12,286 nucleotides of DNA from JBFYKJ01 sp041306005 (lineage in GTDB: Archaea; Altiarchaeota; Altiarchaeia; JAFGQM01). The translations under genes and the position numbers were made by a program. The stretch covers positions 1 through 12,286 of the forward strand of contig JBFYKJ010000021.1 of NCBI GenBank assembly GCA_041306005.1, given 5' to 3'. Numbering within the stretch: position 1 is the first letter of the stretch; the number at the start of each line of letters is the position of its first letter. Of the stretch, positions 6,002-11,317 are shown one piece after another. The notes under the pieces are model-generated. The model did no database searches and was not told where the DNA came from. It saw only the letters and a list, made by a program, of their open reading frames with translations.

Positions 6002-6757
6002 TTATGCCGGCAGGGGCGACCGGGGAAACAGCCCCTCTTCGCTCAGCCGCTCCATCTCATCGAAGTCATACGGTCTCACCGGCGCGCCCGCTGGCGGGTA
6101 AAAGTCGCTGTCGGGAATAGAGCCCAATAGGCGGCAGTCCATTTGGCTCTCGTTGGACAGCAGGTCGGCGAGAACGTTGTCCGGCGTTGCTATGTACTCC
6201 GGCTCGCCACCGGTCCCGAACTGCGGATCGGCGGCCTCCCACCAGTAGTCGCCGTACTCCGTAGGCGAGTGCAAATAGCCCCTGCCATTCGGCGCGAACG
6301 TCGAGACAACCTCGTAGATGTCCGAGAACATCCCCTGGGGGGTACCCTGCGCGGCCAGCTTCTCCCTGAAGTCCGTGCCGCTGAAGTCCGCGTAGAGCCG
6401 CATCAGGTAGTGGGGATATCTCATCTTGACTTCCATCTGGAGCGTTGCGGTCCCTATCTCACTTGTGAAAGTCCTGGATGTCGTGCAGACCACCGGCTTG
6501 CCCGCCCGGATGTCAGCCTCGGTTGCGCGCGGCAGGGGGGCGGTTAGGAAGATATAAGCCAGGGCTATGGCGCCTGCGGCTATTATGGCAAGTAAGAGGA
6601 TATGGAAGATCCTGTTTGGATTCGCATTGCTTGTGGAGGATTGTGACTGTGCGGATGGCGCCGGGGCTTGGGCAATCCGCAGCGACGCGCCGCAATTCAC
6701 GCAGAAGTGCTCCTCCTCGGGGTTCTTGGCTCCGCACTTGGGGCAGCTTAGGTTCAT
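6002..6757 (-). CDS. Zinc-ribbon, single-pass membrane-anchored protein of unknown function
   Basis: A 251-residue protein with three visible parts. Residues 1-25 form a zinc ribbon (Cys5, Cys8, Cys19, Cys22 in CPKC and CVNC). A Ser/Ala/Pro/Gln-rich linker (about 29-48) leads to one transmembrane helix (about 50-72, FHILLLAIIAAGAIALAYIF). The remaining 180 residues form a soluble domain, probably outside the cell because the short N-terminus with its zinc ribbon is expected to stay in the cytoplasm. That domain has two cysteines (Cys91, Cys208) that could form a disulfide, an amphipathic VKMRYPHYLMRLYADF segment and paired Trp (172-173), loosely like lipoprotein-type beta-rich domains. No enzyme motif is recognised. 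A good TATA-like box overlaps the end of the ZIP gene 26 bases upstream, so it is probably transcribed on its own. Confidence 0.75.
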   Translation of the reverse strand: MNLSCPKCGAKNPEEEHFCVNCGASLRIAQAPAPSAQSQSSTSNANPNRIFHILLLAIIAAGAIALAYIFLTAPLPRATEADIRAGKPVVCTTSRTFTSEIGTATLQMEVKMRYPHYLMRLYADFSGTDFREKLAAQGTPQGMFSDIYEVVSTFAPNGRGYLHSPTEYGDYWWEAADPQFGTGGEPEYIATPDNVLADLLSNESQMDCRLLGSIPDSDFYPPAGAPVRPYDFDEMERLSEEGLFPRSPLPA

Positions 6758-6776
6758 TATGGGATTAATGCCAGCG

Positions 6777-6787
6777 GGATAAAAAAT
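6777..6787 (-). promoter_or_regulatory. TATA-like box of the zinc-ribbon gene
   Basis: The minus strand reads ATTTTTTATCC, centred about 26 bases before the ATG at 6757. It abuts the TAA of the ZIP gene (6788-6790). The spacing predicts a leaderless transcript. Confidence 0.5.
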
Positions 6788-7540
6788 TTACTCCACCCCG
6801 AACTGGCCTGCAAATACCTTTATCGCGTACATAAACGCGACGCCTAGTAGGAACAGGAAGAATGCCGTCATCGCCCTCCCCAGCTTCGGCTCCTTGTGGA
6901 ACTCGGGGATTAAATCCGACGCCGCGATGTATATGAAACCGCCCGCGGCGAAGGGGAGCATGAATGCCCTGAGGGAATCCGTGAGGAATAAATAGCCCAT
7001 GACCCCGCCGACTACCGCGGTAAGCTGTGCGGCGAAGTTGTACATGAGCGCCTTCCTTTTCTTCATCCCGCCGTGGAGGAGGATTGCAAAATCCCCTATC
7101 TCCTGGGGCACCTCGTGGGCGAGTATAAGGAAGGAGGTCACAAAGCCTAGGCCTATGTCCGTTACGAACGCGGCGGCAATCACAAGCCCGTCTATCAGGT
7201 TGTGTATCCCGTCGCCGAAAAGGATCATATAGCTGTAGGTGTGCACCTTGCACTCGCTGCCGCCGTGGCAGTGGTGCCAATGCAGGACGCGCTCTATGAG
7301 GAAGAAGGAGGAGAACCCGCCGATGAAAATCAGCATCGCCGAGTCCGGGTCGAAGAACTCAAGGGATTCGGATAGGAGATGAAGCAGGCCGCCGCCTATC
7401 AGGGTGCCCGCCGAGAACGCGACAAGCCCGAAGATGGCCTTGTCGAGGGTCTTGCCCTTGAAGACGAGCGTTATCGCGCCTAGGAATGCGGCAAGCCCGT
7501 CAAGGCACGTCATCAATAGTATAAGCAAAAGGGTTTCCAT
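6788..7540 (-). CDS. ZIP-family divalent metal transporter
   Basis: A 250-residue membrane protein of the ZIP family, which moves Zn2+, Fe2+ or similar ions into the cytoplasm. About eight hydrophobic segments are visible. The two signature metal-site helices are present: HNLIDG (113-118, helix IV) and HEVPQEIGDF (142-151, helix V), with the conserved His, Asn, Asp and Glu residues that form the binuclear site. Between helices III and IV is a His/Cys-rich loop, HWHHCHGGSECKVH (87-100), as often found in the ZIP variable loop. Length is usual for prokaryotic ZIPs (about 230-270). The ATG lies seven bases after the HepT stop, so it may be co-transcribed with the MntA/HepT pair. The neighbouring zinc-ribbon protein hints at zinc, but metal specificity is inference. 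Confidence 0.93.
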   Translation of the reverse strand: METLLLILLMTCLDGLAAFLGAITLVFKGKTLDKAIFGLVAFSAGTLIGGGLLHLLSESLEFFDPDSAMLIFIGGFSSFFLIERVLHWHHCHGGSECKVHTYSYMILFGDGIHNLIDGLVIAAAFVTDIGLGFVTSFLILAHEVPQEIGDFAILLHGGMKKRKALMYNFAAQLTAVVGGVMGYLFLTDSLRAFMLPFAAGGFIYIAASDLIPEFHKEPKLGRAMTAFFLFLLGVAFMYAIKVFAGQFGVE

Positions 7541-7547
7541 CGTAGGT

Positions 7548-7886
7548 TCAATCGTGTGAAAGTATATCGGCTATCTGCTTTCTCAGCTTCGGCAAGTCGT
7601 CTTCGACAACGCCCCATACCCGGCTTGCATCGACGCCGAAATACTCATGGACAAGAACATCGCGCAGGCCGGCCATGTCCCTCCAGGGCACACCGGGATG
7701 CTTCTGCCTGAAGGAGTTCGGTATGTTCTTGGACGCCTCGCCTATTATCTCAAACCTTCTTATGACGGCGTCCTGGCACTTGCGGTCCCGTGAGAAATCC
7801 GACTTTGTCACGCCCCTGGTGTACTCGCCTATCATAGATATGGCTTCCAGGATGTCGTTCAGATAGAGGTCTACTTTTCGCATCAT
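7548..7886 (-). CDS. HepT-like ribonuclease toxin (DUF86)
   Basis: A 112-residue helical protein of the HepT family, the HEPN-domain RNase toxin partner of MntA nucleotidyltransferases. The diagnostic R-X4-H-X-Y motif is present as RDVLVHEY (Arg75, His80, Tyr82). In studied systems the Tyr is AMPylated by MntA, which silences the toxin. Family landmarks upstream are KVDLYLNDILEAI (4-16), AVIRRFEIIGEASKNIP (40-56) and PWRDMAGLRD (67-76). The start at 7886 is chosen because its ATG overlaps the MntA stop in an ATGA junction and homologues begin with this helix; a longer frame from 7940 would overlap MntA much further. Activity is inferred from the family. Confidence 0.92.
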   Translation of the reverse strand: MMRKVDLYLNDILEAISMIGEYTRGVTKSDFSRDRKCQDAVIRRFEIIGEASKNIPNSFRQKHPGVPWRDMAGLRDVLVHEYFGVDASRVWGVVEDDLPKLRKQIADILSHD

Positions 7887-8170
7887 AGTATCCGCACTTC
7901 TTCGGCCAGTATGCTCTCCCTTAGAAGCGGCTTTATGCAACCGTATTCGACGAGATCCACCCTTCGGCCTGTCGCGTCCTCGAGCTCGTGTTTTATGCCG
8001 ACAAATCCCAGGAGATTCACGTCTTTTGGCACTTCCACGAGCAGGTCTATGTCGCTGCTCTTCTTCTGTTCGCTGCGGGCGTATGAGCCGAAAATACCGG
8101 CCCTAGCTACATCGTGCCGCCTAAGGACCTTCAGTATCTGCGGCCTCACAGCCTCGATTGTGCTCATCAT
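7883..8170 (-). CDS. MntA-like minimal nucleotidyltransferase antitoxin
   Basis: A 95-residue minimal nucleotidyltransferase of the pol-beta fold. The active-site motif GSYARSEQKKSSDID (28-42) matches the GS-X10-D-X-D pattern, with Gly28-Ser29, Asp40 and Asp42, and Asp72 in RRVDLVE is the likely third metal ligand. In MntA/HepT systems such proteins transfer AMP groups to the HepT Tyr and neutralise it. The order (MntA first, HepT second, 4-base overlap) is typical. A second ATG follows the first directly, so the start may be 8167. A TATA-like box 26 bases upstream suggests that this pair, and possibly the ZIP gene after it, has its own leaderless promoter. Confidence 0.92.
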   Translation of the reverse strand: MMSTIEAVRPQILKVLRRHDVARAGIFGSYARSEQKKSSDIDLLVEVPKDVNLLGFVGIKHELEDATGRRVDLVEYGCIKPLLRESILAEEVRIL

Positions 8171-8191
8171 CGATATAATTAGGCGTTGAAC

Positions 8192-8200
8192 CTATAAAAC
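8192..8200 (-). promoter_or_regulatory. TATA-like box of the MntA/HepT operon
   Basis: The minus strand reads GTTTTATAG, centred about 26 bases before the MntA ATG at 8170, a textbook archaeal spacing for a leaderless transcript. A second AT-rich block, GTTTTAAG, lies at 8213-8220 and could be an alternative box. Confidence 0.55.
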
Positions 8201-8228
8201 AGGGGTTTGGCCCTTAAAACGCAAGGCT

Positions 8229-8263
8229 GAAAACTGTGAACCGCAAACCGAGAACCATGAACA
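8229..8263. repeat. Degenerate heptamer array after the aconitase X small-subunit gene
   Basis: Five exact 7-base steps can be read on the plus strand: GAAAACT, GTGAACC, GCAAACC, GAGAACC, ATGAACA, with consensus GNGAACC. They begin three bases after the small-subunit stop codon and lie upstream of the MntA promoter. The period and position mirror the array at 5930-5964. Role unknown; a transcription end or recombination remnant is possible. Confidence 0.6.
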
Positions 8264-8265
8264 TG

Positions 8266-8652
8266 TTACTCAGATATCTTCACGGCCGCCCCGTCTATCT
8301 CGACGATGTCGCCGGTCTTTATCTGCCTTATGTCTATCCTGTCGACCATGGGTATTTCGGATATTATCGCGCCGACTGCAACAATCGTCTCGCACTGGGA
8401 GTTTATCATGCCAGCTGGGGCTACGCCGTTCTTCTTTAAGCGGTAAAGGCCGTACGAGCCGACCGTGGACCCCTTGCCGCTAGGGAAGACCAGAATCTTC
8501 CCCGCTATGCCCTGCCCCTCGAGCTCGTGGCCCTTCTCGGTTATCACGCCCGTGTCCGGGTCTACGCCGCCGTAGAAGGATATCTGGCCTTTTGTAGCCA
8601 ATGCCTCGGCCTTCGCATGCCCTTTGTAGACTGCCTTGCCCTTCAGTTCCAT
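8266..8652 (-). CDS. Phosphomevalonate dehydratase small subunit (aconitase X swivel domain)
   Basis: A 128-residue swivelling-domain protein, the small subunit of archaeal aconitase X. With the large subunit it dehydrates mevalonate 5-phosphate to trans-anhydromevalonate 5-phosphate. The conserved blocks are all present: ISFYGGVDPDTGVI (24-37), GKILVFPSGKGSTVGSYGLYRL (51-72) and CETIVAVGAIISEIPMVDRID (87-107). In studied archaeal enzymes a Ser of the SGKGS loop acts in catalysis, and Ser62 would be its counterpart. The start overlaps the large-subunit stop by 10 bases, so the subunits are translationally coupled. The related bacterial and fungal aconitase X enzymes act on hydroxyproline derivatives; the archaeal context with IPK, UbiX and UbiD argues for the mevalonate role. 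Confidence 0.94.
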   Translation of the reverse strand: MELKGKAVYKGHAKAEALATKGQISFYGGVDPDTGVITEKGHELEGQGIAGKILVFPSGKGSTVGSYGLYRLKKNGVAPAGMINSQCETIVAVGAIISEIPMVDRIDIRQIKTGDIVEIDGAAVKISE

Positions 8653-9878
8653 TTACCTTTGATCGCCGCCTCGACGCACTTGTCAAAGGGGCCTATGTGG
8701 GTCTTCATACCGTTGTGGCCGCTGCAATAAAAGCAGCCCTTGGCCGACGTGGTTGCGACGGACTTGAACCTGCCCTTTAGGGGCGCGACGGCCATGCAAG
8801 TGTCGGCGGCAAGGATGCCGCCCGCATCCTCGATGACCTGCGCTATGCCCTTCCTCTCGGCCTCTTCTTTTATCGGGCGCGCACAGGATACCCAGAGCTC
8901 GACGTTGGGCGCTATATGCTTCCCCTTAAGGAGCCTTGCGACCTGCACTATCTCTTCGATGGATGCGTGCGGGCAGCCGAGAGATACAAAATCTATCTCG
9001 TCGTCCTTGTCGGTCATGGCTTCGTATGCCTCCTTCAGCTCCGCCTCGCCGATGGTCATCTTCTCTATCCCGGGAGCGACCCTGAAGAGGTCCTCATATC
9101 TCGGCGCCTCGGGCGTGACGCCCTTGATGTGGTAGAGCGGCTGCGCGCCATAAGTGACTATCGAAGCCGAGAATGTCTTGAGATAATCGTTCGGCGGCTT
9201 CTCCTGCCCCCAGGGATGGCCGACCGGCTCGATGAAAGGCACCTTGTTCGTCGCCCGCTTGCCGATGGCGTATCCGAGGGCGCCCCAATCGGACAGGGTC
9301 TGCAGTTTGCAGTCCACTTTAACCAAAAGGTTCGGCGCGCGCTTCTCGTCCAGGTGGAAGCCGTAGTTGGGAGTCTTGCCGACAAAGGCCGACGCGAGCG
9401 CGGAAGGCCCGCCCTCGCGGTTCGTCCTCGCGCCGATGACGCTGTTGCAATAAGTGACCGCGGAGGATTCCGCCCAAGCCACATGGTCCCCGAATTTCGG
9501 CATTATGCCAATGAGGTACGGCGTGCACGTGCAGGTCGTGCTTATCCCCATCCTAGCAAAGGCGTCGATGACCAGCTCCTGCTTCTTCGCGAACTCCTCG
9601 GATATCTTGAGCTTCTTCCAGTCCTTCAGGTCCATGCCGGCGGGGTTGAGGAAGGTGGGGACTATGACGCGCCCGTCTTCGGCCAGCTCTGCGAGGAACT
9701 CCAGGCCCGCGTCTCCCAAGTTATGGTATGAGACGCCCGCTACTTGTACTGATTTAATGGGTATCAATTTATCCGCACCAAAGAGGTCGCCCAAAGCCAC
9801 CAGTATCTCCATGGACTTCTTGGCCGCGTAGCCCCTTTCCCCGGCGAGGATCGCCTCGTCGTCTTTTGTGATGTGCAT
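8643..9878 (-). CDS. Phosphomevalonate dehydratase large subunit (aconitase X)
   Basis: A 411-residue aconitase X catalytic subunit, a [4Fe-4S] hydro-lyase acting with the small subunit on mevalonate 5-phosphate. Characteristic stretches are MHITKDDEAILAGERG at the start, NPAGMD (78-83), TCTCTPYL (115-122), WAESSAVTYCNSVIGARTNREGGPSA (135-160), VSLGCPHASIEEI (298-310) and LAADTCMAVAPL (357-368). Cys118, Cys302 and Cys361 are the likely cluster ligands by position in these motifs. The ATG at 9878 is preferred because homologues begin with the M-x-L-T-K-x-E-E-x-x-L pattern; an in-frame TTG at 9905 would add nine residues with no family support. It is first in a two-gene operon with the small subunit. 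The gap upstream (9879-9989) contains the presumed promoter. Confidence 0.95.
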   Translation of the reverse strand: MHITKDDEAILAGERGYAAKKSMEILVALGDLFGADKLIPIKSVQVAGVSYHNLGDAGLEFLAELAEDGRVIVPTFLNPAGMDLKDWKKLKISEEFAKKQELVIDAFARMGISTTCTCTPYLIGIMPKFGDHVAWAESSAVTYCNSVIGARTNREGGPSALASAFVGKTPNYGFHLDEKRAPNLLVKVDCKLQTLSDWGALGYAIGKRATNKVPFIEPVGHPWGQEKPPNDYLKTFSASIVTYGAQPLYHIKGVTPEAPRYEDLFRVAPGIEKMTIGEAELKEAYEAMTDKDDEIDFVSLGCPHASIEEIVQVARLLKGKHIAPNVELWVSCARPIKEEAERKGIAQVIEDAGGILAADTCMAVAPLKGRFKSVATTSAKGCFYCSGHNGMKTHIGPFDKCVEAAIKGKWN

Positions 9879-9932
9879 GGTTTTTATTGCGTTGATGATG
9901 ATCAAAAAGCCCTATTTGTTAATCCCCAAGCG

Positions 9933-9943
9933 GATAAAAATAA
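9933..9943 (-). promoter_or_regulatory. Possible TATA-like box of the aconitase X operon
   Basis: The minus strand reads TTATTTTTATC in the 111-base gap between the unknown gene and aconitase X. Transcription would start near 9912, giving a leader of about 34 bases to the chosen ATG at 9878. A second AT-rich patch (AACAAATAGG) lies at 9913-9922. Nothing else is recognised in this gap. Confidence 0.35.
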
Positions 9944-9989
9944 TGGGAATCCCGAGAAACGAGGCCGCACACCCGTGATAATGCTTTGG

Positions 9990-10742
9990 CTAGCGGTGAT
10001 GGGGCTCCGGCCGCTTTGTGGCCTGATGCGGCTCGAGGGCTATCCTTACCTTGTGCCACTGCTCCTTGGCCTTGAAGCGCGGGTCCACAAGCCGGTTTTC
10101 TGCGTACCCGTCATAAGTCGTGCGGATATTGCTAAACCTCAGCGCCTCCTCGGGCGTCGCCGGCTCGTATGGGAACACTTTGGCGCCGAGATGCCTTTCC
10201 AGGTGGCGGGCAAGTATCTCGTTGGGCGTCACCGACTCGATGGATTTGACGCCAAGCCCCGACAGAACGGGCATGCCGACTTCCTTGAACAGCCGGCTCG
10301 CCTCGGCAAGCCTCCTGCGGTCAAGCCCGTACATATTGGGTGACATCGTCGTCTCGTCCCCAAGCCTCTGGCCGATGATATGCGCCTTGTCTTTATCGCT
10401 TGCGCGGATATCTAGCGATGTGACATCCATGCTGCGGGTCGTTAGGCCCCCTTCGCGCGGAACTATCATTATCTTGCTCTGGACGCCGATGTTTAAAGTC
10501 GTGCCGCCGTGAACGGCCCTCACGCCGACAAGCTTCCCGCCCTTGTCAAAGTATCCAATGCCGGAGATGCTGCCAGGGAGTGTGAACGGGCGCTGGGTCT
10601 TTATCCTGTCGTCGCCCGGGCCCGGGTTTTCTGGGTTCTCGCGCGTATGCGGGCCAGTCCACGGGAAAACCTGTTCTTCTGCCATTGGCGTGACTGCGGG
10701 CTCGGGCCGCTTGGTTCTGATAAGGTCTCTTAGAGGTTTCAT
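9990..10742 (-). CDS. Unrecognised 250-residue hydrophilic protein
   Basis: I do not recognise this family. From the ATG at 10742 it is 250 residues, soluble, without membrane segments or cysteines, rich in Arg, Lys, Pro and Gly. The N-terminal part (1-55) is Pro/Glu-rich and probably disordered. Residues about 57-130 look like a beta-rich domain (LPGSISGIGYFDKGG, VRAVHGGTTLNIGVQSKIMIVP). Residues about 140-220 are more helical (DRRRLAEASRLFKEVG, TPNEILARHLERHLG). The hexapeptide TKRPEP occurs at both ends (about 10-15 and again eight residues before the last residue region), written with different codons. A longer frame to 10856 would overlap the RelE gene and is rejected. It follows RelE by 31 bases and precedes aconitase X. 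No function is proposed; the long open frame and archaeal-style codon use support a real gene. Confidence 0.6.
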   Translation of the reverse strand: MKPLRDLIRTKRPEPAVTPMAEEQVFPWTGPHTRENPENPGPGDDRIKTQRPFTLPGSISGIGYFDKGGKLVGVRAVHGGTTLNIGVQSKIMIVPREGGLTTRSMDVTSLDIRASDKDKAHIIGQRLGDETTMSPNMYGLDRRRLAEASRLFKEVGMPVLSGLGVKSIESVTPNEILARHLERHLGAKVFPYEPATPEEALRFSNIRTTYDGYAENRLVDPRFKAKEQWHKVRIALEPHQATKRPEPHHR

Positions 10743-10773
10743 CTCATCCCTGCAGCTGCGCGGCCCCGGACTC

Positions 10774-11097
10774 TTAATCCCTGGCGCTGCCCAGTTCGAT
10801 CTGTATATTGCAAGCCTGTGAGGGTTTGCGCTTGTAGATGCGACCCCTGTTGTCAAAAACCCGAACCTTAAGCAGGCGGCTCTTCAAGTCAACATCTATC
10901 AGCGCCCTATAGGGACCTACCCTGAACTTATAAAAGTCATCGCCCTCATAATGCTCAAGGAAGCGCCAGGGGTCTTTTGCAAGCTCATTGAATCGTGATC
11001 GCACGTGCTCGCGGACGGCTTTCTGCAGCTTCTGAAAGAACTTGCCGGCCTTCCTCGAGAAAAGGATGTCAAATGCCGGCTGGTCATCTATTGCCAT
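10774..11097 (-). CDS. RelE-type mRNA interferase toxin
   Basis: A 107-residue RelE/ParE-fold toxin. The core follows the archaeal RelE pattern: FDILFSRKAGKFFQKLQKAVREHVRSRFNELAKDP (residues about 9-43), a DFYKFRVGPYRALIDVD beta segment (53-69) with the conserved basic residues Lys and Arg, and LLKVRVFDNRGRIYKR (74-89). RelE proteins cut mRNA in the ribosomal A site. The start at 11097 is chosen because homologues begin just before the first strand and because it follows the small antitoxin gene by 13 bases; a longer frame from 11208 would overlap that antitoxin entirely. The C-terminal tail after Tyr-Lys-Arg is longer than usual (about 18 residues). Activity is inferred. Confidence 0.88.
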   Translation of the reverse strand: MAIDDQPAFDILFSRKAGKFFQKLQKAVREHVRSRFNELAKDPWRFLEHYEGDDFYKFRVGPYRALIDVDLKSRLLKVRVFDNRGRIYKRKPSQACNIQIELGSARD

Positions 11098-11110
11098 TGC
11101 CACAAAACGC

Positions 11111-11284
11111 TCAAAGAGCTGAGAGCCTGGCGTAGCTGTCCGGCTTCTGCTTTCTGGCCGCAGAGAGCTCCTTCTTCGCCCAGGAGGTAAGCTCGCCCTC
11201 GGAGGCAAGGATGTGCTTTATCACGGCCACTTCCCTCTTCAGCTCTATCAGGTCCTTGTGGAGGCACTCCAGATCCGCATCCAT
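11111..11284 (-). CDS. RelB-type antitoxin, 57 aa
   Basis: A small open frame read directly from the minus strand: it begins MDADLECLHKDLIELKREVA, continues with a helix, then LTSWAKKELSAARKQKPDSY, and ends ARLSAL. The N-terminal amphipathic helix with E-L-K-x-E-V spacing, followed by an L-T-x-W-A-K-K-E-L segment, matches the short antitoxins paired with archaeal RelE toxins. It lies 13 bases before the RelE start, and a TATA-like box is 25 bases before its ATG. These antitoxins bind RelE by wrapping helices around it and, in complex, often repress their own promoter. The gene is easily overlooked because of its size. Identification rests on position and pattern. Confidence 0.82.
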   Translation of the reverse strand: MDADLECLHKDLIELKREVAVIKHILASEGELTSWAKKELSAARKQKPDSYARLSAL

Positions 11285-11305
11285 GTTTAGCTTAGATTGA
11301 CGGCT

Positions 11306-11313
11306 TATTTAAA
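11306..11313 (-). promoter_or_regulatory. TATA-like box of the RelB/RelE operon
   Basis: The minus strand reads TTTAAATA, centred 25 bases before the antitoxin ATG at 11284, placing transcription start at the start codon. It lies only five bases past the UbiD stop, so the toxin-antitoxin pair has a promoter independent of the decarboxylase gene. Confidence 0.55.
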
Positions 11314-11317
11314 CGGT

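Noticed and set aside
8916..9731. A 271-codon plus-strand frame opposite aconitase X
   Set aside because: It is antisense to a gene with clear family motifs and shows the composition of a shadow frame.
10743..10856. N-terminal extension of the unknown protein up to 10856
   Set aside because: It would overlap the RelE coding end by over 80 bases, and the ATG at 10742 gives a cleaner start.
11098..11208. N-terminal extension of RelE up to 11208
   Set aside because: The added residues are low-complexity and Arg/Pro/Ser-rich, overlap the antitoxin frame, and are absent from RelE proteins.
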